From Batillaria attramentaria (Eukaryota; Mollusca; Gastropoda; Batillariidae), in the NCBI GenBank assembly GCA_018292915.2, contig JACVVK020000151.1, forward strand, positions 452,501 through 516,500: a stretch of DNA of 64,000 bases, given 5' to 3'. Every line of letters starts with the position of its first letter. Position 1 is the stretch's first letter. Below are positions 27,797-42,700 of this stretch, in pieces. The translations under genes and the position numbers were made by a program. The notes beneath the pieces were generated by a model, which did not search any database, had not been told where the DNA came from, and saw only the letters and a list, made by a program, of their open reading frames with translations.

Positions 27797-29799
27797 AACT
27801 AAACAAACAGAAAAAACCCAACCAAACCAACCAAAAAAATACCCCCCCCCCCCAAAAAAAAAAAATAAAACAACAACAAACAAACAAACAAACCAAAACC
27901 AACAACAAAACGAAACAAAACATAATTTTTTAAAAAACCAACAAACAAAAAACCAACAAACAAAAAACTGATTAAAAAAAACAGCTATGGCCAAATTCAT
28001 ACACAAGACACAAAATCTAAAAATCCGGATCTTAAAAAGTGATCACGTGATGCCACCTTCGTGATTTTTTGTTCTGTAGAGAAGGGAAGCAAGCAAGAAA
28101 TTTATTTTTCATCTTCGTGACTTCCCTCTCAACTAATTATCCCCCCCCAACCCCCCCCCCCCCCCCGGCGGTCGGGGCTGGATGTTTGCAATTAAGGGGC
28201 GGCCCGAAAATTGTCATTCAACTCGCTTCACGCATGGCGTGCCCTTTGCCCGAGTTGCGTGTTGTCACGTGATGGTGCTATTAACGTGGCTTAAACCCGA
28301 CTCGTCCCCATGGCTGCCCGATGGGGCTCCTGCACGCCACACCACCATTATCCGCCTTCACGGCTAATGAAAGCAAAGGGAGGGGGTGCACAAAGGAGGG
28401 GGTGCACAAAGGGGAGGGTGGGGGGGGGACCTGAGGGAAGGGGTTGGAATCAGAAGGAAGGGTGGAGAAGGGGGAGGTTGTAAGTAGGGAGGGGAAAACT
28501 GAGGCGTAACCAGATTGCAATTTTTGTCCTTGCCTTGCGATGGGAAAATAATGCAAGACGAACTTGTGACCAGGAAGTTGGCGGGCAGATAGCAGGACAT
28601 ATGCAGTTTACATCAGTTTCCGTCTCCGACAAAATGGGAGGTCACCTGACGTTCCTATTGCCAACTGCTACTGATCGATAACCAGCGATAATCCCCCCGT
28701 GCTAGTGTGGTCTGCCCAGTAACACACACACGGCTTTTAACAAAATACTTGCTGCACTAGGGCTGCACGATAATACACACTGCCACGTGACAACATCTGG
28801 ATCGAACCACAAGATTGGTGCGACCACTTAAAGTTCCCGGGATTCTAAACTACCGTGCGTCTCCCTGTAATGTTATCATCACACCTCGTCCCTAACAGCA
28901 TGTGTCTGAGATTGTTACGGCAATGACTGACCAATATCAGATACAAAGGATGTGACCGAAATACTCGTACTGAATCAGTTACGCTTATGTAATCAGCTAC
29001 ACGCATTTAATCCGTTACAGAATATTGGCAGTACATGTATCACTACCAGTGTGACCCGATGACTGACTGACCTGGTCAAGGTCAAGCGAGGTAATGATCT
29101 GCGTGAAAGACTCGGCAACTCAATGAGGAGGCCATGATTCTATCTCCTCCTCGACAGAACATACACCCCACCCCCACCCTCTCTCTGAAATACGAGAAGA
29201 ATGTCTAGAAAATATCGGTGATTTGAACGAAGCAGCTGTTTAAATGTTTAAGTTCGAGTTCAAGTCTCTCTCCCCCAGTGACCCCTCGTCTCTCGTGTGT
29301 GTTTGTTTCACCATGTGTCAAATTAAAACGCCTGATTGATTAATTAATGTCGCTGCCAGCACTACACTAGACAGATCCCCCCTCCCCCCCCCCCCTATCA
29401 ACCCCTCTCCTTACACCCACATACCTCACTGGGAAGGCCTGACAAGTTTGGGAAAACGCACCGTTCAGGTACGGCATATGGAGCGGAGTCGCGCGACAAT
29501 CACAACGAGGCTGCACGTCTGGAAATGACAGCGGTCAAAAGAAACGGAACTTATTTAGGATTGGGGAAACGGCAAGGACGATTGTCCCAACGCTTATCCG
29601 TCTTCTCCAAACGCACAAGTGCATACCTTGACGGTGCGTTCACCCAGTCAGTTCGTAACAACCTCTCTAACAAACGAAGTATGCCGCACGCTGAAAGGTC
29701 GCACGTGCTCACACAACTCACTACAAAATGGCGCATCACGTGGGCGGACTGTTGCACTTCTAACCTGGCGTGTTTTTGTTGTTGTTGTTTGGTTTTTTG

Positions 29800-29850
<51 letters not shown>

Positions 29851-30229
29851 GTTGGTTTTTTTTTTTTTTTGGTTTTTGTTTTTGTTTTTTTTTTTTTTTG
29901 GTTTTTTTTTTTTGGGGGGGGGGGGGGGTTTATGGTTGTTGTTGTCTACAAGATATGTCGACACAGAGCGAAGGTGAGGCGGCGATCATTGTCCCTTACT
30001 TTCTTTCCACTTCACCATACAAAGGCTCCATTTGCGGCACGTATCTGTACGTCTGCTTCAATGACACACATTGAAATACACAACTACCACAAGGTCTTGT
30101 TGATGAAGGTCTTTTTATTCTTACCAACATTTCCCGGGCAGGTAGTTGCTTTGTTTTACAAGCATGCACGCCAACTCTGACGCAATTTTTTTTTGACACA
30201 ACCGCGTGTCAGCGTGTCAAAGGCAGAGT

Positions 30230-30316
<87 letters not shown>

Positions 30317-30509
30317 ATATTCTTGTTATCGCCATTTACTATTGTCCTAACTAGTCAAAGCCAATAGAATCATTTCACCTCGCAAGGTTACATCCTGTTC
30401 TTGCTTGGTTATGCTGCAGTCAATCTGCACGGCGATAGTCCGGCTTCCTCAACAACCACACACAGTTGGCGGACACGGAACATAGTGAAGTAGTGTACAC
30501 TCAGTTTAC

Positions 30510-30554
<45 letters not shown>

Positions 30555-30599
30555 GACGGACACGGAACATAGTGAAGTAGTTTACACAGTCTCAGTTTA

Positions 30600-30642
<43 letters not shown>

Positions 30643-30813
30643 GCAGCTCATGTCATATAACTGGCGGTCATGACTCGCATGATGAAGCGCGGACTGGCTA
30701 CACTGTGACCAAAGACCGTAGATTATATACGGTCTTTGCTGTGACTATGATCTCATAAGGCCGAAGTTTGGTCATGACTGAAACACATCAATCTCCCTTG
30801 TAGAAGCAGGGTT

Positions 30814-30897
<84 letters not shown>

Positions 30898-31151
30898 CGA
30901 GAGACTGAGAGAGAGAGAGAGCACACTAGACATAGCATACTGACATGCAATTTATAACACTGAGGAATCAGAACTGAGACTGAAGTTGACAAAAAGCCAC
31001 CTTGGTGACATTTATCTTGCTGCTGAGTGTATTACTTTCCACCCTACTTCCGTCTCCACGACTCCTGCCGTTCACTTCTCCCCCGTGACACGAACACATA
31101 CATAACGTCTACCTTCTCTTTCTCTCTCACACTGACACACACTAAACTTGA

Positions 31152-31198
<47 letters not shown>

Positions 31199-31508
31199 TT
31201 GGTTTGAAACACAAAACAAAAAAACAGAGTTAGACCGATCAGGCTGCAAGAAAAGAGACAATTAAGAATACCACTGTGCATGGGCGGAAGATTTGAGAGA
31301 AAAAGAAAGAAAAAAAAACCCAGAGAAAAACAGAGACAGAGAGAGAGAGACAGAGAGAGATGATGATGATGATGATGATGAAACTTTATTTTCCAACGGT
31401 TAAAGTTTTGACAGAGAAGATCGTCAATTTACAAACTTGCCGTTGCTACACACTACTAAAACACATCTAGCAAAGAAAATTAAAACATTGAGATCAAATA
31501 TTTACAGG

Positions 31509-31547
<39 letters not shown>

Positions 31548-31772
31548 CACTCATCAAGTTAGCAAGTTTCAGCGTGGACTAATACATACATGTACATGTC
31601 TATATGCATTTACATTTGAAATTTTGAAAGAGCATGATACTACATGTATCAGAAACCTCGAACAGTGAGGTAATGGGTGTCCTTCAGTTTTAGCATGTGC
31701 TTTCGAGCTACATGAGGTTTGCAAGGTACTGCGTAAGTAACTGCTTAAATGTTCGCAGTGAATGGACCGTTT

Positions 31773-31818
<46 letters not shown>

Positions 31819-32198
31819 CGGGGGGGGGGGGGGGGGAGAAATCAGGCACATTGCAAGAAAAATCTAGAAACTTGCATAGCACAATTACAAAAGAGACAAA
31901 CAAGGAAAGTCTTCCGTGTCGGTTTTCCGTGGAAATTGCCTGATTGGTGGAATTGCTGGGCCGCGTTCACAGCGCTGTCTCCCGTCACTGTATTCCGTGC
32001 ACGGCCAACATCCGTCTCTCCAGCCCGTCACACCACATCGATACTCAAATCACCCAGACAGGGGCGGGGGGAGGAGGGGGGGAGGAGGGGAGGGGGCAGA
32101 GGAGGAGGAGTTAGAGGCTGAGAGATGGAGGGAAGGGTTTGTGCAATATTGACTTCGAAAACAATCGGTCGCCCACATACATTTTTCACATATGTATA

Positions 32199-32239
<41 letters not shown>

Positions 32240-34609
32240 TGTGTGTGTGCCGCTCATGCATTACAAAATCAACAATATGTGAATATGAAAGCGGACAGGC
32301 AAAGGGCAGCGAGAATGCAAACGCAGCATCACTTGACATCAGAGACCTGGGTAATTAAGAAAAGATCTTTGCTGGCATCGTAACACTACCGAACGTGTTT
32401 CAAGGTTTCGACATGTTAGGCGTGAACTGGAAATGATGGCTATACTACAAAGTCAGCCTACACGATTCACGTGAACATCATACTCTTTGCAAGCGGGCAA
32501 ACTTAATCACAGGGGTGCAAGCACCATCCGCTTCCATACGAATTTGTCCAGGAATAATGTGAAGATTTAATCTAGACGAAACTTCAAGAAAACTGTAGTT
32601 TTAACTTATCATAATTTACCATTGCAATTTACCAATCATAATTTACCATTGCAATACTGTCCACTCCTGAGCATTATCATAAGCGGTGCTTGTTTATGCT
32701 CACTAATTGTTTACTTGCACGAATTGTATTAAACCAAACTTCAGGTAAACCCGCCCAAGTTACCAAAACTTTTTCTGGAGTTCACTCTTCCCGCCTCCTC
32801 TGCTGATTTTGATGCTAGTCATGTTCCAGTACTTGAGTCTGCCCAACCACTGCAGCCAGGAGTGTGTCTTGCATCGGCAAGCGCTCATTAAATCCAATTG
32901 TTCCTACAGGACTTGCGCTGCTAATTGTCTGGGGGCAGACGAGGGCACGACTTACACTGAACGACGTCATCCCCCATCACAGGCAAAGTAGCGTAACGCA
33001 AAGATAAGTCAGTGGCCATTGTCTTTTTGCTGCTGGGGTGAGATATAGATTGTTGTTGGGAGATGGAGCATACACTAACCTTGATTGTTGACTAACCGCC
33101 TGTGACCCGTCAGAGTGGAAAATAGGTTGGTATGATTCATTACCGGGCACGGACGTTTCGCTTTGTGGCAGGTCTATTTTGGAAACTGGGTCAAAATTGA
33201 AATGCAGAGCACGTCACAAATGTAACCTCGCTAATTACCACGCCATGAACAAGGACCGGGGATAGGGGATGCAATACACACACGCACGCGCGCGCACACA
33301 CACACACACACACATAAAAACTGTGTTTACGTAACACACACGTACTCGCACCATCTTCATGCCGTTCCAATTGAATGCAAATGAAACTGGCGAAACAATG
33401 GTAGCAGACAACAAGGGTATTATTCACCAATTTCCTTAATCAGCACGTTGTGCCTAGTTTCCGCTAACCCCACGCGCACCCTAACCCACAAACCCGTAGC
33501 GTGATTTATCTCTGGTCAATGATTTATCTCCGTGTCCTTATCACTGTCCGATCAGAAACCGAGAACTGGGCCGCGTTTCTTACGCAAAGGCGCTCGCGGG
33601 CGCTTGCGGAGGTCGCTTTGCCTCGTTGGGAAACGGCCAATTAGAACCAAGGCGCTTTCAAAATGGCGGCGGAATCACGAACACTGTTGTTGGCAAGGTT
33701 GAAAAGGAAGAAGAAAACTCTAGTGCTCGCAGCTATCAGTCATCTTTTGAGCGCAGAAGATGACGTTTTTGAGGAGGAGCAATAATTACTGGCTTGGAGC
33801 ATGATATACCGCTAGTATGCATGTTCTGCTCGATGCAAAACGGAGACGTAAGGCACCATTACGTACTCACTTTGACCACTCCTTCCCCACAAACACGCAC
33901 AACATATCCCTGAATGACTGGCGACCACGGCCCGGTGCAATTAGCTCAAATTATTTTCGTATACTATTCTGCACAATTACAAGTTGGGACAGAAGGTCTC
34001 CATCCACCCGCAAATTCATTTTAAGCCATTTCTTAGTTCCACTTCAACGAGGCCTTCGGTGGGCGCCCCCATCTTTGTTTACATAGAAACTGACCACGTG
34101 ACCTTTTGTTCGCGGCAAACTAGCTTCAGACTTCGCGCGCGGGCGCTTTTTCCGCCCGCCGCGGGCAAGGTGCCTATAGACGGTTTCATAGGAAAGCGCC
34201 CCGGAACGTTTCGAAGCGCTCGCCTTAAGAAACGCGGCCCTGAACGCGGACAGAACGTGAATCTGTGTACTGTGAGCGAAGTTACCGTCATCTTCCGCTG
34301 TCAAGCACCTGCCGAATGATGTCATTAAAATGTCGTAAAAACAGAGACACAGAAAGAAACCATGTCTCTGATAAAAGGCAGACACACTCTGGGAATTGTG
34401 TGTGTGTGTGTGTGTGTGTGTGTGAGTGTGTGTGTGTGTGTCAGTGTGTGTGTCAGTGTGTGTGTACGCGCGCGCCAGTCAGTGTGTGTGTGTGTGTGTG
34501 TGTCAGTGTGTGTGTGTGTGTCAGTGTGTGTGTACGCGCGCGCCAGTCAGTGTGTGTGTGTGTGTGTGTGTCAGTGTGTGTGTACGCGCGCGCCAGTCAG
34601 TGTGTGCGC

Positions 34610-34646
<37 letters not shown>

Positions 34647-34725
34647 CGCGTGCGTGTGTGTGTGCGTGCGCGTGCGTGTGTGTGTGTGTGTGTGTGTGTC
34701 AGTGTGTGTGTACGCGCGCGCCAGT

Positions 34726-34802
<77 letters not shown>

Positions 34803-36746
34803 AGGCGGCCGGGAAGCAAGCGCGTGACTGAACCATGCGGAACTGATTTACTGATTTCACACGCCGTTTTCGATCAAAACTCTGAACATACAATGCCAAC
34901 AAATTTTCTTCAGAAAAAAGGAAAAGCAAAATGCACATGACACTGACTGAGCTGATCCGGGTACCTACTCAGTCTCAGCGTGATCATCCTGAACTCCCCC
35001 CCCCCCCCCACCCCCCCCGGCAACATTCGTAATCTTGTAAGCCATACAAATCTGTTGCTTGTTTCCGGTCAGTGTCCGTGTTTCCCGTACACTTGTTTCG
35101 CCGTACGCCAACTGACATACAAAGCAGACGACTTTCCCCACTTATAACCACGTGTTACCAGCAGCACGTGACCGTGACGTGTCACATGCAACTCCCCACC
35201 CCACCTCCCTGCCGCAGGACGCTGCGCTCCTGGCTTTGGATCAATCACGTAACCGTGAGCCCGCCCCGTAATAGCCTCGAACCGGATTAACATTTCACGG
35301 CAACACTGTGGTTACCGCCATCCCCATGGAAACAAACAAGATGTAAAAAGTATCCGAACGACACGAGAGAAACTGGTGGCAGAAGACTGCTGGGCGCGAT
35401 ACGCATTCTAGGGAAGGTTGCCGGGCAACGACTAGTACAACACTGACACGGGTAGAAGATAAGGCAGTGCACGGGACTCACTGGGAGAAAGGATACGTCA
35501 TACGTCATAATATTACAAGATTGAGCAGACGCATCAGTATTTATGGTGGTGTATATTGTCACAGTTATCTTCATGTGTCGAGGAACCACCCACGCTAGCA
35601 ACTCAGGTGAACTGTTCGGTATCTCAGCTGTCACTGAGTGTCGGTGTAGTCTTCGATTCTCGAGTAAGTGGAATGATGAGAATGTCACATACTATTAGAG
35701 GAATCGTTTCTGTTCAACAGCACACTTCTCACGGGCAGCTGGTATTGGAGCCCGTGTGTGTGTGTGTGTGTGTGCGCGCCGTGTGAACTTGTACCAGAGA
35801 GACTACATTAATGTAGTCTCTCTGCTTGTACTGTACCATGCCGTTCATAGGACTTTAAAAAATCGCCTATCACAGATATTTCCACGTGTATTTAGTTTAA
35901 AAACTACACCATTTTCCGTCGAAACTTATCGTCTCCAATCACCTAATAACAACACCGTCCACACGCAAACATACGCTGACGTCACTGGCTGAACCAAAAC
36001 ACCCGTACAAACAGACGAACATAAAATCATAACCATGCACCGTAACACCTGCACATACTGACGAACACACCGACACACACACAACCAAACCGATGAAAGA
36101 GTCGGGTGGAGATTATCACCTGCCACTGCTGGTAAATGTTACATGTTGTATTGTTAGCTGCTGGCACCAAGGTCTCATAGCTGGGTGGGTAAGGAAAGAA
36201 ATGATTAAGTGATCAACCCAACGATCGCATGGCACCTTATCCCAGCAACCAGGCGGCCCGGGGTCCCGTAGTAAGGCAGATAAGGCCTGCCCCCCTCTGT
36301 CTGACGGGGACAGATACATCACGTCACGACTACACACACAATGCGTTCTGACAGGGACTGAAACCACTTGTCACAGGTCCATGTACGATCCCGATAGAAC
36401 ACGATGCTGGGTGGCGGGGGCTTGGGGATTAAATATCTTTTATCCACCGAGGGCAAGTTTTTGTTTTAGAATTTAGCCTCAGGATTTAATATTCACATTT
36501 AGGATCTAATGTTCAACCTACCACGCCCCCATCCCAAACAAAAAAAACACACAACAAAAGAAAAAAAAAAAAACCACTGAGAGAACACTACCCCCCCCCC
36601 CCCCCCCCCCCCGGTTCTAGTCAATGGGTGTGACCAAAAGCAAATTGTAAGCTGAAGAGCTGATCAGTGAGGGTTTTAGGGAAATACAGTAGAATGTAAA
36701 CAACCCAATGCACTGACTGCTGGTATTTTTATCATCAACACTGTGC

Positions 36747-36787
<41 letters not shown>

Positions 36788-39700
36788 CGCATGGGTGGAG
36801 GATAATTTACTGAATACAACAAGCGTGATTTTTCAACTGATTAAAATTCACAGAAACAATACATCGTTTTGTTCTCACTGTTAGGACATCTTGATTAAAT
36901 CTTTTACCCCCCCCCCCCCCCAACAAGACTGAGAGACAGAAGCCTACACAGAAGACACGTATCATTTCCACGATCCAGGCAGAACTGCAAAGTTCAATGA
37001 AAACAGTGCTGTGCTTTTATTTCCTCTCATAACAAACAAAAACTAAATCGTTATGCAACAGTAAAGCTTGGTTCCATATTGGTGAAACAAACCAGCAAAC
37101 AAAATCAACAGAACACGTAACTGTACGTTATCATACGATACACCATGCAAAGATGCAATGAATTCCTCCTCATCGTTTGTTTTCCACATAATCTTTACAC
37201 AATTTAACTTCTGTTCTAAAAAATCACATTCTCGTCTTAACAGAAAATAGTCAGCGTGGGGTTTAAGTGTACTGAATTTTGAGAATGTTTTGAGGAAAAG
37301 ACAGAACGTACATCCTAAAACATTCTCAAAATCAAGTTCTGATCAAATTCCACACCCATGATGCATCAACATTACCGGTATGTATTACACTGAGAACAAG
37401 TAACAGGGCTGACACAAGAAACTCCGAATTGATTACCCAACAGGAAAAACAGTGAGCCGATCAACTGCTAACTTGTAACTTGTCCCAACACCATTACACA
37501 CACTACTACAGCCTATTACCTGTGCACAGTTCAAAAGCAGATACTGTATAACACTAAGCATGGGCATTCACCGACACAAAAAAACAACAAACAAAAATCA
37601 TAGCAAAGGCTAGTACATTTGTCATTTATTTTTCCTTCTTAGGATCTTCTTTTACTTCTACTCATCAAATTCTACTTGGATGCCCCTCCCCCCCCCCCCA
37701 CCCCCAGTGAGGCAGGCCTCTAGTGCCGCGAGTTGTTTTCTGCAAGAGCAGGCCCTGTATAAGCACTATTTATATGTATAGTGTATATATTATTTTTGGT
37801 CTAATGCTTTTTGCATTAATAGAACTGCCTCAGCAGCTTACTCAGTTACTGTCTCGGACAAACCCAAAACAGGCAAACGAAAACCTATGAAGAGGAAAAG
37901 TTAATCTGGCTACTGTTTAGAAAATTTCAGTCCGAACTGCTAAGATTATGTTATGTCACGTATGAGAGAAATGCGCATCACTGTTATATTTGTTCCCCAC
38001 CATATACTGCCTGAAATGACAACAGTGAACACCGGTATGCAGGGACAAAAATAAAAATAAAATGCCAACCGAATCATTGTAACTTTGCTCCAGTTTTCCC
38101 CAACAATCCCTACTTTTTCTTTGCAACCCTGAACTATACAAGTTTTAGCACTTATTTGGGAAGAAGTTTTTCTTGATTTATTTGTGTTGTATTCAGTGCA
38201 AAAATTAGTTCCATAAGCCACAGGAGGAGAAAACTAAACAAAATCAACATCAGCTATTTTCTTACTTTGAACGCAACAGCTATTTTCTTAATTTGAATGA
38301 ACCATCTTGCAACCAGACCTAAAAAAAGATAGACCCACCGCCGCACGCTGCCAGCGAGTGTCGCTATCGCGGCCATCTTGTGAATACCAGAACTCAGATG
38401 CTCTGTGTACGGGACGCCTCGTTCGAAATACAAAGTTCTTTAGAAAGACGTCATCAGAAATGTGACGTAAGATAAAGCGGACCAATGCTATGCGTGCTAT
38501 GTAAACAGCTGATAGCGTCTGGCACTTCCAGGTACTCGCAACATGGCGCGCGGCGGCGTCACACTTCCAGCACCGCAGGGGGTCTATCTTTTTTAGGTCT
38601 GTGCTTGCAACTCACTGCAATCACCCTGGTGAAAAACATGTCAATGAACCCACATCACTTTCTAAGCGAAGATTTTACACAAAAATACGAAGTACACACA
38701 TAAATACATAGATCTACAAACACAACAGATGTGTATTAGTGAACCGTATTTCTTTGCAAGTTAATGGGGAAAATGCGGACCATCACTGGAGGTACAATAA
38801 ATAATCAAAGCTAACAATCTGCAAGTGAATGCAGCATGCATGCAGTGTCTCAACACATGCACACGGTACAGGGAACATGGCAAATGACATGTGACTGTGT
38901 GTATACCCGGTACATGCGTGTTGTGTACATAATGTCACACACATTCCCCAAGGGTTTTCTTTGGCCTGTTGAATATTTCCCCTGAATACACTTTGAAGAC
39001 AAGACCATAGCATAAACCAAGGTACTGCAGAAATCAACTCTCGTACATGAAAACAGGTACATGAAATTTCTAAACTGTATACATGCATGTGTATCAAACA
39101 ACGACAAAACTCTTACCACCAATGACAACAGATCGTACACACACATAACATGCAGATGTAGCTATTCAATCTTGCACTAAGTCAGGAAAATACCACACAA
39201 CAAATGTCAAATCATCGACACTTGCACAGCGGTTTGGTTTACTGAAGTGAAAATGTCTGTAGTGATCTGAACAATGAACGTAAGCCATATCGATGTCGTG
39301 GTAGAATTTTGGCGTGACTGTATTTTCAGAATAGCACAGGTTGACATGTTCTGTACACTTCTCTTGCACTATTCTCAAAATGACGCGAAAATAAGACGTC
39401 GTCGAAATTCCTTTAACTCTTGGCGAAAAGTAGAAAGCAAGTAGATCATCCATACAGGTAAATGTAATGTTCAACTAAGGCAGGCTCACTCAAGGACAGA
39501 AACTCACAAATCATGGACAAAAGTTTCCTCTTACCCACAGGTATAAACTTTTTCAAAAAAGATTTCATTATCCGAAAAACACGCATCAATATGAAACTGA
39601 AAGCACACCATACTTTCTGGGCTTTTTCCTCTTTTCAAAAAAAAAAAATAATAATTTTTTTTTCAGAGGTACAGGTTTTATGTGTGGGTATCCCACAAGA

Positions 39701-42700
39701 TCAAGTGAGCAATCTGCAGTCCATCAAACATCTTACTCTTCACACGAGGGTGGGTGGGTGTTTGGGAGTTTAACGTTCTTTTCCACTACGTAAGGGTGAT
39801 ATCAAAGACAGGGCAACGATGAAAAAGCCAGCACAAAATATTTGGCCCGGACCGGGATTCGAACTCATGACCCGAGCATTGGAAGTCCAATGCTCTACCA
39901 TTCGGCCACCCCGGCTCCCCGTACTCTTCACACGACAACCAGCAGTCCTCATGTCGACACCATACATGATCTCACTCATTTGAAAATTACTGTCAGTCTC
40001 AGTTTACTGTTCATTATCTGTAATTAATGCAAGGGAAAAATACAGGAGGTAATTTTTTAAAAAACCACTCGGCGTGCAGGCTGTATTTCCATGGACACTG
40101 GTCATAGACCCATTCATTCTCAAAATGTCCGATTACTTCCTTACCAAAGCAGATAAAATGGCCAGTATTAGGACATATGCCCTATACTTATATGGTCTGC
40201 CAGGACATGTCCTGTTAACATTCCTACGAATATGAAGCCCCGCTCATGGAGATGACTTAAATCTTTACTGTTGTGCACTTAATGATCTCATTATCATTAA
40301 AATTACAATATAGCAATAATTACAGCAAATGCATAAAGTTGTCCAATCAAATTTTCAGTAACACCACTAACACTGACCCCAGTGCCAGCAGTCTGTGACT
40401 GGAGAGTAAAAAAGGAGAAAAAAAAAACCCAAAGAGCTGTTGTTAGTTTGTTTTTGTTGTTGTTGTTTGTTTCTTGCACTAGATGTACCATCAAGAGGAG
40501 CGTGTAGTTTTACAGCATGACAGGTTTCGGTTTCCTGTCAACAAAAAGTAAAAAACCAACCAACCAAAAGGCAATCACAGTGACAATGCCACTCTGCATG
40601 CCTGTTTACACTGAAACTGTGACATTTTAAATAAACCATGTTCTGAACAAATGGGGGAACTGTGCTCAAGAAAAACACCGAGAGACAGAAATAAAAATAA
40701 AATACTTTGACAAAACAAGTGTATGGACTACACACATGTTCTTGTGATGATTTCACTTTGCCATATCCAGTAAATTGATTATATTGTACACTTAGAGTAA
40801 CTTAGTCACTGTGAATACATCGCAAGATCTTGAAAACATACTGTTATATATGTATCAAACATGGAAAGCAATGCACATGATCACATGATGATTACTGTAA
40901 GTGTGTAGAAATCCTCTGGGGGGAACAGTTTGACCATCAGCATGCGTAGCTGTTGAAAGTTGTTTGAGTACACAATTAATAAGTAATAACTGGACTATTA
41001 TCATCCGTCTCTCTCTTTCTTTATCTTCATGGGATCTTTGTACTCCTCGCCCAGGATGGTGGCGATTTCATTCTGCATGAAGGCCCAGGGAACGTTGGAG
41101 CCCACCAAAGGGCACTTTTTACCCGATGGACAGTATACCTCGGCCCCGGCTCCCTGTCGCTTGATGGAATCCCTGGAACACGGGAAGCAGAACTTGTGGT
41201 CGGAGATGGACGGGCACTGAACAAAGTGAGTGTCCTCGAGTCTCTCCTGACACAGCGTACATTTCAGAATCTCCCCACTGGAGGGGCCAACCGTCGACTC
41301 AGGCATTGTGCTGCCCACTCCTGTGTCCGACACTGGCCCCGTGATTCCGATCCCCCTCAAGCGGTGAGAGTGATGGTTGGGTGACATGCTGTTGTGACGC
41401 GAAGGTCCGCCATTTGTACTGTTCCCGCTGCTGCCAGAAGGCAAGGTGTCTGCAACGTTCATGAGCGCCGCCATGGGGGATGGGCCTGAGTGTGGGCCTG
41501 GGGGGATGTCAGGAGGGGTGGGGGTGTGGTTACTAAGCGGGGACATGGACGTGGATGAGGGCAGACCCGCAGCGTAGGACGAGGCAGAGTTCATGGTCAT
41601 TTTCAGCGCATCAGCCTGACTCTGCATCCACATTTGGCGACGATGATCCGATAACCGACCAAGCATATCCTCCTCACCAGCTGGTGGTGAAGCCTTGCGT
41701 TTGCGACTGTGACTGTCAAAGTTCACGCCAGGGCCAGAAACTTTTCCCCCACCAGCCAAACCACGAGGTAGGCGGGGTGGTGGGAGAGAGCTGTCAATGA
41801 AAGGTGTGGGGATGCAGTCACGCTTCACTGGTTCTTTGAAAGCACGAACACTCTCGGGAAACAAGTCATACAGCAAACGCCACTCACTTCCCCCATGTTT
41901 CATCTCGTACTCCAGATACTTCACACCTGACGATACAGTCTTACCCAAGTCCTTGGATGAGTCATGAAACATCTGCTTGGTGAGGCTAGACATGCTACTG
42001 ACAACATTTCCTGACCCTAGCGGGTACTCCACAAACACTTTCAGATCAAAGTCACCATTACTGCCCTGTTTGCAAGCTGCATCAAAAGCCACCACCCTAC
42101 CTGTCAGTGAATGGTCTTTCTTACAGCGGACACGAAAAGGAATGGCTGTGCTGAGAACAGTCAGTGCCTCGCGGACATGCTGTGGGAGGGGCACGGAATC
42201 CTCAAGACCGACGTGCTTGTCCTCGTCTCTGGCACCCTCCTCATCCTCCCCGTCCTTGCTGTGAGAGGGGTGCCCTGCTGGGGGCATGCCGTGGCGGGGT
42301 GTGGGGGGCAGGCCACCAGGGTGGTGTACGATGCCATGTGGACCTCGCCCTACACTGGGGCTGCCCCGAGTCAGGTCTGCCGGCCCGTGGTCGTCTCCAC
42401 GGTGGACAGGGTGTCCCACGGGAATACCGTTCGGCAGTCTCTGGGGCCCGGGGTACTCCAGGATCGGTCGTCCACGCGGGTCGTGAAGAGGATGCCCTCG
42501 CTCAGGGCCAGGGAACGTCGGCAGGGGCGGTCCGTGCAGTCGGCCCGGGGGTGGCTCCATCATGCCCCCTGGGTGGGCGTCTGTCATCTCACGCGGCCGT
42601 GGAGGCATGTGTGGTGGGGGTGGGGGACCGTGTGTCGACTTGTGACCGGGAGGAGGAGGTGGTCGGCCTTCTTGCACTCCATGCACCCGTTTCATTTGCC

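Noticed and set aside
29525..29760. Small plus-strand gene before the TG tract
   Set aside because: The frame has no recognisable domain and runs into microsatellite; insufficient support.
34265..34940. Cys/Val-rich and His/Thr-rich proteins across microsatellites (also 7830, 22926, 29525, 30466)
   Set aside because: Dipeptide repeats are direct translations of TG/CA arrays in several frames; no start context, splice signals or conserved sequence.
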